A DNA stretch of 64,000 nt, taken from NCBI GenBank assembly GCA_947455725.1, contig CANGPL010000001.1, positions 1-64,000 of the forward strand, written 5' to 3'. Each line of letters begins with the position of its first letter. Within the stretch, counting starts at the first letter, position 1. The translations under genes and the position numbers were made by a program. The DNA comes from Hyphomicrobiales bacterium. Lineage in GTDB: Bacteria; Pseudomonadota; Alphaproteobacteria; Rhizobiales; Beijerinckiaceae. Below are positions 1-8,644 of the stretch, in pieces. The notes under the pieces were generated by a model, which saw only the letters and a list, made by a program, of their open reading frames with translations, was not told the DNA's origin and did not search any database.

Positions 1-32
1 AGCAACGACGGAGCGGGCTTTTTCGTCTCTCT

Positions 33-229
33 TTGCCCTCCAAAGGCAGAGAACCCGAAGAGGCTTGTCCATCTTGCCAACAGTGCGGCGGGGATCTCCC
101 TTCCAATCTAAGGCAGTTCACGCGGTTGACCCGACCCCTCCGGCGTTTCCAACGCGCTGGTGCGGGAAATCGTCGTCCGATGTTCTGTAATAAGAAGCCG
201 TCTGGCTTCGAATAAAGGGAGTTCGTGCC
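33..229 (+). promoter_or_regulatory. 5' leader of the ornithine decarboxylase gene with a start-proximal hairpin
   Basis: About 200 bases without a convincing gene precede the decarboxylase. A perfect 6-bp hairpin (GAAGCC at 194-199, loop GTCT, GGCTTC at 204-209) sits just before the ribosome-binding site (AAAGGGA, 214-220). Alphaproteobacterial speF-type decarboxylase genes are known to carry a structured leader (the speF RNA motif). I infer that this leader may be one, but I could not match its full fold by eye. The 60-residue reading frame at 33-215 has no family resemblance and I do not call it a gene. Confidence 0.3.
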
Positions 230-1360
230 ATGACCGCACGCATTCGTGAATTTTTACGCACCCGACGTGAGGATGGCCCTTGCGTTGTCGTCGACCTCGA
301 CGTCGTTCGCGACAATTATCAGACCTTTGCGCGGGCATTGCCGGATACGAGCGTCTATTACGCCGTGAAGGCCAATCCTGATCCTGCGATTTTGCGTCTG
401 CTCGCCTCGATGGGTTCCTGCTTTGATACCGCCTCGGTTGTAGAAATCGAAATGGCGCTCGCAGCAGGCGCTACGGCTGACCGGATTTCCTTTGGCAATA
501 CGATCAAGAAAGAACGCGATATCGCTACGGCCTACACGCTTGGTGTGCGCCTGTTTGCGGTTGATTGTATTGCTGAAGTGGAAAAAGTTGCTCGTGCCGC
601 TCCTGAAGCGCGCGTGTTCTGCCGTATCCTTTGCGATGGCGCAGGTGCCGAATGGCCGCTTTCGCGCAAGTTTGGTTGCGTTCCAGAAATGGCTGCCGAC
701 GTTCTCGAACATGCGCATCGTCTTGGCCTTGAGGCTTACGGCGTATCGTTCCATGTTGGCTCGCAGCAAGGCAATGTCGAGGCTTGGGATCAGGCGCTCG
801 GTTCTGCTTCGGCGATTTTCCGTGAATGCGCTGAGCGCGGCATGCATCTCTCGATGGTCAATCTCGGCGGTGGTTTCCCGGCTAAATATTTGAAGCCAGT
901 ACCGGGCGTTGAAAGCTATGGGGAAGCGATTTTCCGTGGCCTCGTGAAGCATTTTGGTAATGATTTGCCAGAGACTATCATCGAGCCAGGCCGCGGCATG
1001 GTTGGGGATGCGGGCATTATCGAATCGGAAGTCGTTCTGATTTCGAAGAAATCCGAAGATGACGACGTGCGCTGGGTCTATCTCGATATCGGTAAATTTG
1101 GCGGTCTTGCTGAAACCATGGACGAGTCGATTCGCTATCCGATCCGCACCCGTCATGATGGATCCGAAATGGCGCCGTGCGTGCTCGCTGGACCAACCTG
1201 CGACTCGGCGGATGTTCTCTACGAAAAGGTACCTTATCTTTTGCCCGTCTCGTTGCAGATCGGCGATAAGGTACTGATCGAAGGAACTGGCGCGTATACA
1301 ACGACCTATTCGGCCGTGGCCTTTAACGGCTTCCCGCCTCTGCGATCTTACACGATCTGA
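230..1360 (+). CDS. Ornithine (lysine/ornithine) decarboxylase, PLP fold type III
   Basis: Decarboxylates ornithine (possibly also lysine) to putrescine, the first step toward homospermidine in the cytoplasm. The 376-residue protein has the alanine-racemase-like barrel with the PLP-binding lysine in YYAVKANP (K47), then HVGSQ near 177, GGGFP near 215, the phosphate-binding EPGRG near 254, and the active-site cysteine of the C-terminal domain in CDSADV (C324). The length is typical of bacterial group IV enzymes. ATG at 230 follows AAAGGGA by 9 bases. The gene lies upstream of a GNAT gene and homospermidine synthase on the same strand, which fits a polyamine cluster. Ornithine as the main substrate is inferred from the neighbour, because this family also includes lysine- and dual-specific enzymes. 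Confidence 0.92.
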   Translation: MTARIREFLRTRREDGPCVVVDLDVVRDNYQTFARALPDTSVYYAVKANPDPAILRLLASMGSCFDTASVVEIEMALAAGATADRISFGNTIKKERDIATAYTLGVRLFAVDCIAEVEKVARAAPEARVFCRILCDGAGAEWPLSRKFGCVPEMAADVLEHAHRLGLEAYGVSFHVGSQQGNVEAWDQALGSASAIFRECAERGMHLSMVNLGGGFPAKYLKPVPGVESYGEAIFRGLVKHFGNDLPETIIEPGRGMVGDAGIIESEVVLISKKSEDDDVRWVYLDIGKFGGLAETMDESIRYPIRTRHDGSEMAPCVLAGPTCDSADVLYEKVPYLLPVSLQIGDKVLIEGTGAYTTTYSAVAFNGFPPLRSYTI

Positions 1361-1482
1361 AACGACGCATCAGCGTCAATCCTGAAAGGCTCGGCGGCTT
1401 TGGCTGCCGAACCTATCCTTCTGTCACCCTATTGGACAAACGGAATGGCCTGACCCTCAAACGTCAGGCAAGGAGTTCGGAC

Positions 1483-2043
1483 ATGGTTATTATTCGTGAA
1501 GAAAATGCCGCAGATGTTTCGGCACGGGAAGCTCTGCTCGATGACGTTTTTGGTTTGGAGCGTTTTGAGAAGACCTGTGAGCGGCTGCGTGCAGGACGCC
1601 TCCCAGCCAATGGTCTCTCGCTGATCGCTGAGATCAACGGCGAGGTCGTCGGAACCGTCCGCTTATGGCATGTTAATGCTGGTGGCGTATCGGACGCGCT
1701 GGTTTTGGGTCCGTTAGCGGTCGCAAAGCGTGTTCACTCAAAGGGCATTGGCGCCCGCTTGATGCGGGCAGCGCTTAACCGCGCTTCCCTTGCTGGTCAT
1801 TCGTCCGTCATTTTGGTGGGCGATGCTGCCTATTATAACCGTTTTGGTTTCTCGGCTTCCCTAACAGACGGTCTTTGGTTACCTGGACCCGTCGAGCGCG
1901 AGCGGCTTTTAGCTTTGGAATTAAAGTCTGGCTCGCTTTCACGCGCGTTTGGTTTGGTCAAAGCAACCGGTGACTGGGCCGAAGTGGGCACACTATCCGA
2001 TCTCGTCGGTGAAAGTGCCGAGGGCTTGCGCAAAGCTGCGTAA
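1483..2043 (+). CDS. GNAT N-acetyltransferase, YhbS-like
   Basis: Predicted acetyl-CoA-dependent N-acetyltransferase of 186 residues. The acetyl-CoA pyrophosphate-binding motif A is visible as VHSKGIGARLM in the middle, followed by GDAAYYNRFGF, which is characteristic of the YhbS (COG3153) branch. I chose ATG at 1483 because AGGAG (1471-1475) sits 7 bases before it; an in-frame TTG at 1432 has no such signal. It lies between ornithine decarboxylase and homospermidine synthase. Acetylation of polyamines or their precursors is an attractive guess, but the sequence alone does not show the substrate. Confidence 0.8.
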   Translation: MVIIREENAADVSAREALLDDVFGLERFEKTCERLRAGRLPANGLSLIAEINGEVVGTVRLWHVNAGGVSDALVLGPLAVAKRVHSKGIGARLMRAALNRASLAGHSSVILVGDAAYYNRFGFSASLTDGLWLPGPVERERLLALELKSGSLSRAFGLVKATGDWAEVGTLSDLVGESAEGLRKAA

Positions 2044-2087
2044 TATTTAGGACCGTATGAATTCCTAAAAACGGTCGATATTGATGT

Positions 2088-2116
2088 AACAAGCCGGGAT
2101 AATGAACCGGCTTGTT
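2088..2116 (+). terminator. Perfect 10-bp hairpin between the GNAT and homospermidine synthase genes
   Basis: AACAAGCCGG (2088-2097) pairs perfectly with CCGGCTTGTT (2107-2116) around a 9-base loop. A smaller stem, GACCGT/ACGGTC (2051-2056 and 2071-2076), precedes it. The run of T after the stem is weak, so this may be a partial terminator or an attenuator ahead of the downstream gene, whose ribosome-binding site starts only 10 bases later. Confidence 0.4.
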
Positions 2117-2138
2117 CTTAGTTTAAGAGGTAGAGATC

Positions 2139-3572
2139 TTGGTAGAGAAGAAGATTTTAGCCCGTATTGACGGCCCCGTTGTCCTAATTGGCTTTGGCTC
2201 GATTGGCCGCGGTGTTTTGCCCTTGCTGGAACGCCATATCGACTTCGATCCTAAGCGTCTGGTTGTGATTGATCCATCGGACGCTGATCGCCATCTTCTC
2301 GATGAACGTGGCATCACCTTTATTCAATCGGCGGTAACGCGCGACAATTATCGCGAGTTATTGACGCCCCTCTTAACGGCAGGCGGCGGACAGGGCTTTT
2401 GCATCAATCTCTCGGTTGATACGTCGTCGCATGACATCATGGATTTAGCCCGGTCATTGGGAGCGCTTTATATTGATACGGTGGCAGAGCCTTGGCTCGG
2501 CTTCTATTTTGATCAATCAAAGGGCCCGGGCGATCGATCAAATTACGCGTTACGCGAAGTTGTCCTCGATTTGCGCCGTCGTTCGCCGGGTGGTCCGACA
2601 GCCGTCTCGTGCTGTGGTGCCAATCCGGGGATGGTTTCGTGGTTTGTTAAACAGGCCTTGCTCAATCTGCAAAAAGATATTGGTCTTGATGGCGCGGAGC
2701 CAACGACGAAGGCGGATTGGGCAGCTTTGGCGCAGCGTTTAGGCGTGAAGGGCATTCATATTGCTGAGCGCGATACGCAACGCGCGAATACGCCCAAAAA
2801 GCGTGGCATGTTCGTAAATACATGGTCCGTCGAGGGCTTTATTTCAGAGGGTTTGCAACCAGCAGAACTCGGTTGGGGTACCCACGAAAACTGGATGCCA
2901 GAGAATGGGCGTACCCATTCAACCGGATGCCAGGCTGCGATCTATCTCATGCAGCCGGGCGCCAATACGCGGGTGCGTACGTGGGCGCCGACTCCTGGCC
3001 CACAGTATGGCTTCTTGGTCACCCATAATGAAGCAATCTCGATTGCGGATTATCTCACGGTACATGATGGGTCCGGCAAAGCCATTTATCGCCCAACCTG
3101 CCATTACGCCTATCATCCATGCGATGACGCGGTGCTGTCCTTGCACGAAATGTTCGGACAAGCCGGTCAACGTCAGCCCGAGTGGAAAATCTTTGACGAA
3201 AACGAAATTGTCGACGGTATCGATGAGCTAGGCGTATTGCTCTATGGCCATGGCAAAAATGCTTATTGGTATGGCTCACGTCTTTCGGTCGAAGAAACCC
3301 GAAAGCTTGCCCCGTATCAGAACGCCACGGGCATGCAGGTCACATCTGCGGTGCTCGCAGGCATGGTATGGGCGCTCGAAAATCCGAAGGCTGGAATAGT
3401 CGAAGCAGACGATATGGATTTCCGTCGCTGCCTCGAAGTGCAAACGCCTTATCTCGGTTCCATTGAAGGCCACTACACGGATTGGACACCGCTTGAGGGC
3501 CGTCCCGGATTATTTCCAGAGGATATTGATACGGCCGATCCGTGGCAGTTTAAGAACATACTTGTTCGATAG
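2139..3572 (+). CDS. hss: Homospermidine synthase
   Basis: Makes sym-homospermidine from putrescine by an NAD-dependent aminobutyl transfer. The 477-residue protein starts with a Rossmann dinucleotide-binding motif (VVLIGFGSIGRG, about residues 14-25), followed by LVVIDPSD, a start very like the characterised Blastochloris viridis enzyme. The length matches the family. Translation starts at TTG 2139, 8 bases after AGAGG (2126-2130). The upstream decarboxylase supplies its putrescine, so the two genes form a short complete route from ornithine to homospermidine, the usual major polyamine of many Hyphomicrobiales. Confidence 0.95.
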   Translation: MVEKKILARIDGPVVLIGFGSIGRGVLPLLERHIDFDPKRLVVIDPSDADRHLLDERGITFIQSAVTRDNYRELLTPLLTAGGGQGFCINLSVDTSSHDIMDLARSLGALYIDTVAEPWLGFYFDQSKGPGDRSNYALREVVLDLRRRSPGGPTAVSCCGANPGMVSWFVKQALLNLQKDIGLDGAEPTTKADWAALAQRLGVKGIHIAERDTQRANTPKKRGMFVNTWSVEGFISEGLQPAELGWGTHENWMPENGRTHSTGCQAAIYLMQPGANTRVRTWAPTPGPQYGFLVTHNEAISIADYLTVHDGSGKAIYRPTCHYAYHPCDDAVLSLHEMFGQAGQRQPEWKIFDENEIVDGIDELGVLLYGHGKNAYWYGSRLSVEETRKLAPYQNATGMQVTSAVLAGMVWALENPKAGIVEADDMDFRRCLEVQTPYLGSIEGHYTDWTPLEGRPGLFPEDIDTADPWQFKNILVR

Positions 3573-3647
3573 ACGTCATAATTATGTTTGGCTCACCATG
3601 ATTTAATATCGCTTGGCCATTATCCGAAATTAGCTAAGGCGCCATTC

Positions 3648-4151
3648 ATGGTTGAAATAAGAAAACTTTTCCCAAATGACGGGTCGTCATTTTTGGCGCT
3701 GCGCCAACGCGCATTGCGCGATCATCCGGAAATTTACACGTCGACAGCTGAGGAATGGAATGTTCCCGTCTCTTATGCCGTTGAGCGAATCCAATCTAAC
3801 ACTGTATTCGGTGCTTTTGACGGCGAAGTTTTGGTTGGCGTTGTTACGTTGGCCCTGTCCGCTCGAAAAGCGATCAAGCAACGTCATAAGACTGAAATTT
3901 GGAGCGTTTACACAGCACCAGAATATCGCCGTCGTGGCCTCGCCAAAGCGATGATGCTGGCAGCGATTGATGAAGCGAAAAAGCTCGGTTTTATGGCGGT
4001 GACGCTCAGCGTGGCCGACGGTAATGTTGATGCATTGAAATTATATGAAACATTGGGTTTTGTGCGATTTGGTACCGAGCCGGGGGCTATTCGTATGCCG
4101 GAAAATGGTCGATTGATTGATAATCACTTTTTGAATTTGGATTTGAGGTAA
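3648..4151 (+). CDS. GNAT family N-acetyltransferase
   Basis: Predicted acetyltransferase of 167 residues with unknown substrate. The acetyl-CoA-binding motif A is seen as YRRRGLAKAMM, preceded by the usual strand EIWSVYTAPE, and followed by the C-terminal motif ALKLYETLGFV that is typical of RimI-like GNAT proteins. I prefer ATG 3648 (AAGG at 3636-3639 upstream) to an in-frame TTG at 3588, which would add 20 residues unlike the family start. It lies 75 bases after homospermidine synthase, so co-transcription is possible. Confidence 0.8.
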   Translation: MVEIRKLFPNDGSSFLALRQRALRDHPEIYTSTAEEWNVPVSYAVERIQSNTVFGAFDGEVLVGVVTLALSARKAIKQRHKTEIWSVYTAPEYRRRGLAKAMMLAAIDEAKKLGFMAVTLSVADGNVDALKLYETLGFVRFGTEPGAIRMPENGRLIDNHFLNLDLR

Positions 4152-4190
4152 TTGTCGGCCCAATCACGTTCTTGAAGAAGAATAAAATTT

Positions 4191-4207
4191 AAGCTAGCTT
4201 AAGCTAG
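4191..4207. promoter_or_regulatory. Palindromic candidate operator of the toxin-antitoxin pair
   Basis: AAGCTAGCTT (4191-4200) is a perfect 10-base palindrome, and its half AAGCTAG is repeated directly at 4201-4207. It lies 18 bases upstream of the antitoxin start codon. Antitoxins of the Phd/YefM type normally bind such a site to repress their own operon, so autoregulation here is inferred. Confidence 0.5.
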
Positions 4208-4224
4208 TTTCAAAGGGGGTCATC

Positions 4225-4476
4225 ATGCGTCAATTTTCTGCTTTTGAGGCCAAAAACAAATTTGGCACGCTGCTCGACCTTGTGGAGCAAGGTGAAGAAG
4301 TCGTTGTGACAAGGCACGGCAAGGCTGTGGCTCGTCTCGTAGCAGAGTCATCTGTCAGTAAAAGGCGTACACCTGAAGAGGCCAAATTACTTGTCGAGGA
4401 GTTTAGGCAAATGGCGAAGGGCGTGAGGCTCAACGGTTTGTCGATCAATTCGCTGATTGAGGAGGGGCGTCGTTGA
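4225..4476 (+). CDS. Type II antitoxin, Phd/YefM family
   Basis: An 83-residue protein whose N-terminal half has the Phd/YefM DNA-binding fold (FEAKNKFGTLLDLVEQGEE, then VVVTRHGKAVARLV). The variable C-terminal part would wrap and neutralise the toxin. AAGGGGG (4213-4219) precedes ATG 4225. The stop codon overlaps the toxin start in TTGA, so the two are translationally coupled. The palindrome just upstream suggests self-repression. Confidence 0.88.
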   Translation: MRQFSAFEAKNKFGTLLDLVEQGEEVVVTRHGKAVARLVAESSVSKRRTPEEAKLLVEEFRQMAKGVRLNGLSINSLIEEGRR

Positions 4477-4883
4477 CACTCGCAATTGATGCATCGTTGA
4501 CTCTTGCCTGGCTTTTTGAGGACGAACAAACCGAGGCGATTCTCGCCCTTGTTGATCGTGTCTCGACAGGCGGGGCTATCGTCCCCCCGATTTGGCGATA
4601 TGAGGTTGCGAATGGATTGCAAATGGCAATCCGCCGGAAAAGAATTGATAGCCACTATCGCCTTTCATGCTTTGAAAGATTGAGATCTTTACCGATTGCA
4701 GTTGATACGGATGGAGCCGACGAAATTTGGCTAGCAACCGTTGCCCTAGCCGATCTTTACCAGCTCACAATTTACGACGCCGCTTATCTTGAACTTGCTC
4801 AGCGTATTCGGGTGCCGCTTGCCACGCTGGATGATGCACTCGCGCGCGCCTGTAATTCTTCCGGTGTACCGCTTATTTTTTAG
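4473..4883 (+). CDS. vapC: VapC-like PIN-domain toxin ribonuclease
   Basis: A 136-residue PIN-domain protein, expected to be a Mg2+-dependent RNase that cuts tRNA or rRNA when released from the antitoxin. The four acidic active-site residues can be placed: D6 (in AIDASLT), E44 (in RYEVANGL), D102 (in YDAAYLELA) and D120 (in LDDALA). Translation begins at TTG 4473 inside the antitoxin stop, behind GAGGAGGGG. Length and active site are complete, so the toxin is probably functional. The RNA target cannot be told from sequence. Confidence 0.88.
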   Translation: MTLAIDASLTLAWLFEDEQTEAILALVDRVSTGGAIVPPIWRYEVANGLQMAIRRKRIDSHYRLSCFERLRSLPIAVDTDGADEIWLATVALADLYQLTIYDAAYLELAQRIRVPLATLDDALARACNSSGVPLIF

Positions 4884-4888
4884 TGGTC

Positions 4889-5884
4889 TTAAGGTAACGT
4901 CAGAACACCAGCCGCCCCTTCTTCCGTTCCAAAGATCAAGCGATTGCCCGTCTTGTTCCATCCCATGGATGTAACGCGGCCTTCATTTTGAACGGCAGGG
5001 CGAACGAGCAATTCCGCGCCATCGGTTAAACGGCACAGCAAAATGCATCCATCCTCATAGCCGATAGCGACAACGAGCGCGCGGGGATGAAATGAAACCG
5101 CGCTGACTTTTGAATGTCTCACGCCGCATTCACGCGGTGCCTTACCCATTGGCCCATCTTTATCTTTGAACGGCCATACAATGGCGGCATCTGCTCCGGA
5201 CGTAGCGAGCCAATAGCCATCATGTGACCAAGAGAAGCTGCGAGTCTTTGACGGATAGCCCGACATCCGCATGTCTTTGCCATCCGACAGACGCCATCCA
5301 TGCAAGGTATTTTCCTGCATGGAGGTTACCAAGAACCGGCCATCGGGCGAGAAGGTTACGTCGAGATGGGAGCCTTTCCATTCTCGGAATTCGGGCTTTC
5401 CTTCGGTATTCGGAAACCAGAGGCTCACGCCATTGTAATGGCTGATCGCCAACCGATAGCCTTTATGTGAAAATGAAAGACCCTGCGCCGTTGTTGGTGC
5501 CAGCCATTCTTTCAAACCGCCTTTGCCGTCGCGGGCAACAACTTTCTTGCCTGTCGACCAAGCGGTTGCGCCTGACGGTCCAATGGCGACGGCATCAATC
5601 CATTTGCCTTTTTCGTTACCTAAGATCGAGACACTGCCGTCTGCTTTGGTCGCAACAATTTGACCGTCGTCGCCGCCAGTTAGAAGCATCGTATCATCCG
5701 AGACGGCCACAAGAATCGCACCATTACCGTGTGGTTTAATCCGTAGGGCATTCATACCCAGCAAAACACTGCCATCGGATAAAGCAATGATCGGCTCTTC
5801 GTTCAAAAAGCGGGCTGAAATAACATGTTCACCCGCTTCGAGCGGCTCAACCCGTTGAGTAAGGGACTCCGTCGCATCGATCAT
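4889..5884 (-). CDS. WD40-repeat protein, last gene of the zinc operon
   Basis: A 331-residue protein made of degenerate WD40 repeats: successive blades such as [41 protein letters not shown] and [13 protein letters not shown], which should fold as one seven-bladed propeller. There is no signal peptide, so it is likely cytoplasmic. Its ATG overlaps the CobW stop codon (ATGA), which couples it to the GTPase. It also has a Cys/His segment ([10 protein letters not shown]) that could bind metal. Its role is unknown; the position suggests a scaffold or client-recognition partner of the CobW metallochaperone. It must not be equated with AztD, a periplasmic zinc chaperone with a propeller fold. Confidence 0.82.
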   Translation of the reverse strand: MIDATESLTQRVEPLEAGEHVISARFLNEEPIIALSDGSVLLGMNALRIKPHGNGAILVAVSDDTMLLTGGDDGQIVATKADGSVSILGNEKGKWIDAVAIGPSGATAWSTGKKVVARDGKGGLKEWLAPTTAQGLSFSHKGYRLAISHYNGVSLWFPNTEGKPEFREWKGSHLDVTFSPDGRFLVTSMQENTLHGWRLSDGKDMRMSGYPSKTRSFSWSHDGYWLATSGADAAIVWPFKDKDGPMGKAPRECGVRHSKVSAVSFHPRALVVAIGYEDGCILLCRLTDGAELLVRPAVQNEGRVTSMGWNKTGNRLIFGTEEGAAGVLTLP

Positions 5885-6840
5885 ACGCGGCAGGCCTCAA
5901 CCGCTTTCTCAATCGAGGGTCTGTTGAGCTTATGACCGATAAAAACCATTTTAGATTGCCGCACTTCCTCGGGCTTCCAATCGCGCTGCAAATCACCGTC
6001 TAAAATCATGTGCACGCCTTGGAACACAAAGCGTTTGGGCTCATTTTTAAATGCGAGAATACCCTTGCAGCGCAGAATATTTGGGCCCTCGGCTTGTGTA
6101 AATTCATTCAGCCACGGCATAAATTTTTCGGGGTCGATGTCGCCAGGAATATTAATGGCAACCGACTGAACACTCTCATCATGATGCACATGGACGTCTT
6201 CCAGAAATTCCGGTGCAATGTCCAAGATGCGATCAAGATCGAACGCGTTTTTACCGAGCACCGCATCCAGCGAAACCGCGGAGCGCGATGTCTTATGAAT
6301 GGTTGCATAGGCATTAATCGCGCGGATATTTTTTTCCGCCTCTGCGAGTTCTTCTGCGCTAACAAGATCGATTTTATTCAAGACAATCACATCGGCAAAC
6401 GCGATTTGATTTTTGACCTCCGATGCGTCCTTAAGCTGATCTTTTAACCAGCGTGCATCAACCACGGTAATCACGGCGTCAAGCCGTGCGCGGGCAGCGA
6501 CATCGTCGTCAACGAAGAAGGTTTGTGCGACAGGAGCAGGGTCGGCAAGGCCGGTTGTTTCAACGATGATCGCGTCAAACTTGCCCTTACGCTTCATCAA
6601 GCCTTCAATGATCCGGATCAAATCGCCCCGTACGGTGCAGCAAATGCAGCCATTGTTCATTTCAAACACTTCTTCATCGGCGCCGACTACCAGGTCATTA
6701 TCAATACCGATCTCGCCAAACTCGTTCACAATGACCGCAAATTTTTTACCATGAGGTTCGGTCAGAATACGGTTCAAAAGCGTAGTTTTGCCAGCGCCAA
6801 GATAGCCGGTAAGCACGGTGACAGGAATTTTATCGGACAT
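5881..6840 (-). CDS. CobW/COG0523 family GTPase, predicted zinc metallochaperone
   Basis: A G3E-family GTPase of 319 residues. Visible motifs: the P-loop GYLGAGKTT (12-20), the metal-binding CxCC in NGCICCTV (C65, C67, C68), NKID near 155, and a C-terminal CobW domain ([10 protein letters not shown] onward). Zur-controlled members of this family (ZigA/ZagA/YciC type) deliver zinc to client enzymes during zinc starvation. Here it lies 35 bases downstream of the zinc-binding-protein gene in the same operon behind a Zur box, so a zinc role is more likely than cobalt. It is followed by a coupled WD40 gene. Confidence 0.9.
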   Translation of the reverse strand: MSDKIPVTVLTGYLGAGKTTLLNRILTEPHGKKFAVIVNEFGEIGIDNDLVVGADEEVFEMNNGCICCTVRGDLIRIIEGLMKRKGKFDAIIVETTGLADPAPVAQTFFVDDDVAARARLDAVITVVDARWLKDQLKDASEVKNQIAFADVIVLNKIDLVSAEELAEAEKNIRAINAYATIHKTSRSAVSLDAVLGKNAFDLDRILDIAPEFLEDVHVHHDESVQSVAINIPGDIDPEKFMPWLNEFTQAEGPNILRCKGILAFKNEPKRFVFQGVHMILDGDLQRDWKPEEVRQSKMVFIGHKLNRPSIEKAVEACRV

Positions 6841-6875
6841 TACATTCTCCGGACGGAATAGTTGGGTTAGCCGGT

Positions 6876-7763
6876 TTACGGCATCAGCGCCTTTGTTAGT
6901 TCTCTTATATTGGCTTTCATCATCGCGATGTAAGTCCCTGCTGGCTCATTTTCCTTGGAAAGCGAGTCAGAAAACAGTTTTCCGCCAATATGGGCGCCGG
7001 ATTCGTGAGCAATTTGATGGGATAGACGTGGATCAGCAATGTTTTCGAGAAAGAGGGCGGGGATATTTTCTGCCTTAATCTGCCGAATAATCCGGGCCAC
7101 GTCTTTTGCTGAGGCCTCCGTTTCGGTCGAAACGCCTTGGGGAGCGATCATTTCTACGCCATAGGCCTTTGAGAAATAGCCAAAGGCGTCATGCGTCGTA
7201 ACAATTTTACGCCTTTGGGCGGGTATAGCGGCAATTGCGGATCGAATGTCGCGATCAAGTGCTGTGAGCTGTTCGTCAAAATGGGCTAAATTGGTTCGAT
7301 AAAAATCGGCCCCATCGGGATCGATTGCGATCAAGGCCTGAGAAATATTGCGTGCATAGAGCCTGACATTGCCAACATCCTGCCAAGCGTGCGGATCAAT
7401 GACATCATGGCCGTCGATGATTGCCCGATGCGTTTGGATGCCCGCTGAAGCGACAACAGGGTAAGCGGAGGCGCCGGAGGCTTTAATCAAACGGTCGATC
7501 CAGCCTTCAAAACCCAATCCATTGATGACAACGAGCTTTGCCGCCGCAATCCGTGCTGCATCCTTGGGGGCTGGATCAAAAACATGCGCGTCTTCCTCGG
7601 GACCCACCAGCGTATCGACCCTAATCCGTTCACCACCAATCTGACGAACGATATCACCCAAGATCGAAAAGCTCGCAACGACCGGAATAGGCTCTGCGGC
7701 ATAGACGGCAGCGTTGATGAACAATCCACAAATAGTTGAAATGGCGATGCGGTTAATCATCAT
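6876..7763 (-). CDS. znuA: Zinc ABC transporter, periplasmic substrate-binding protein
   Basis: Captures zinc in the periplasm and hands it to the permease. The 295-residue protein has a signal peptide (about 1-22, ending in VYAAEP), then the cluster A-I binding-protein fold. Candidate metal ligands are H60 (in EEDAHVF), H125 (in IDPHAW), H191 (in TTHDAFGY) and D266 (in KLFSDSL). It lacks the long His-rich loop of enterobacterial ZnuA and looks closer to AztC-type proteins. The start overlaps the permease stop (ATGA). Zinc rather than manganese is inferred from the Zur box and the CobW neighbour. Confidence 0.88.
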   Translation of the reverse strand: MMINRIAISTICGLFINAAVYAAEPIPVVASFSILGDIVRQIGGERIRVDTLVGPEEDAHVFDPAPKDAARIAAAKLVVINGLGFEGWIDRLIKASGASAYPVVASAGIQTHRAIIDGHDVIDPHAWQDVGNVRLYARNISQALIAIDPDGADFYRTNLAHFDEQLTALDRDIRSAIAAIPAQRRKIVTTHDAFGYFSKAYGVEMIAPQGVSTETEASAKDVARIIRQIKAENIPALFLENIADPRLSHQIAHESGAHIGGKLFSDSLSKENEPAGTYIAMMKANIRELTKALMP

Positions 7764-8644
7764 GCTGCCAAATGTTTACGCGGAATAAGGCGCAAAATGA
7801 GACCATTTCTTTGGCCGAATAGAATCGACAGAAGATACATAACCCCGGCCGAAAGAATGATCGTCGGACCCGTTGGCGTACCAGCGTGATACGACACGAT
7901 GATCCCAAAGCCGCTCGCAACAATGCCAATGAGCGTTGCAATGGCGATCATACCGTCGAGTGTTGCACTCCAGAAGCGGGCTGCAAAGGCCGGTAACATC
8001 ATCAATCCAACCGATAAAAGTGTACCTAAAGCATGAAATCCGGCGACAAGATTGAGAACGACGAGTGCTAAAAAGCCCAGATGCGAAATGCCGCCGCTTT
8101 TGCCAACGGTACGCAAAAATAGCGGATCAACGCATTCCATAACCAGTGGCCGGAATAGGATCGCCAATGACACCAAACTAATCGATGCCGATGTGGCCAA
8201 TAAAACCAAGGTGGGATCATCAAGTGCGAGCACGGACCCAAATAAAACATGCAGCAAATCAACATTCGATCCCCGCAAGGAGACAAGAACAACGCCGCCT
8301 GCCAATGAAATCAGATAAAACGAAGCAAGCGCCGCATCTTCTTTTAAAACCGTCACGCGCGTTACTAGGCCCGCAAGCAATGCGACGACAAAACCGGCAA
8401 TCAATCCACCCGCCGTCATAAAGCCAAGCGATAGGCCGGCCATAAGATATCCGAGTGCAGCGCCCGGCAAAATAGCATGCGCCATCGCATCCCCGACAAG
8501 GCTCATCCGCCGCAGCATTAAAAATACCCCGATGGGACCAGCCCCGATTGAAAGCGCGATCGAGCCCACCAATGCGCGCCGCATGAAGGAGAATTCGATG
8601 AAGGGCGCAATCAAAAGATCGAAAAGATGGGACGTAATCGTCAT
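7760..8644 (-). CDS. znuB: Zinc ABC transporter, permease
   Basis: Inner-membrane channel subunit of the metal ABC transporter (ABC-3 family), 294 residues with roughly eight hydrophobic segments. The family features RRMSLVGDAMAHAILPG (about 45-61) and the pore segment HALGTLLSVGLMMLPAF are present. The ATG overlaps the ATPase stop and its own stop overlaps the binding-protein start, so all three are made from one message. Confidence 0.9.
   Translation of the reverse strand: MTITSHLFDLLIAPFIEFSFMRRALVGSIALSIGAGPIGVFLMLRRMSLVGDAMAHAILPGAALGYLMAGLSLGFMTAGGLIAGFVVALLAGLVTRVTVLKEDAALASFYLISLAGGVVLVSLRGSNVDLLHVLFGSVLALDDPTLVLLATSASISLVSLAILFRPLVMECVDPLFLRTVGKSGGISHLGFLALVVLNLVAGFHALGTLLSVGLMMLPAFAARFWSATLDGMIAIATLIGIVASGFGIIVSYHAGTPTGPTIILSAGVMYLLSILFGQRNGLILRLIPRKHLAA

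Noticed and set aside
33-215. 60-codon frame ahead of ornithine decarboxylase
   Set aside because: No ribosome-binding site or recognisable sequence; treated as leader.
254-1156. 300-codon leftward reading frame opposite ornithine decarboxylase
   Set aside because: No family resemblance; the plus-strand frame has all motifs of the decarboxylase. Long antisense frames arise from codon bias in this composition.
4889-5884. WD40 protein as AztD zinc chaperone
   Set aside because: AztD is periplasmic with a signal peptide; this protein has none and is coupled to a cytoplasmic GTPase.
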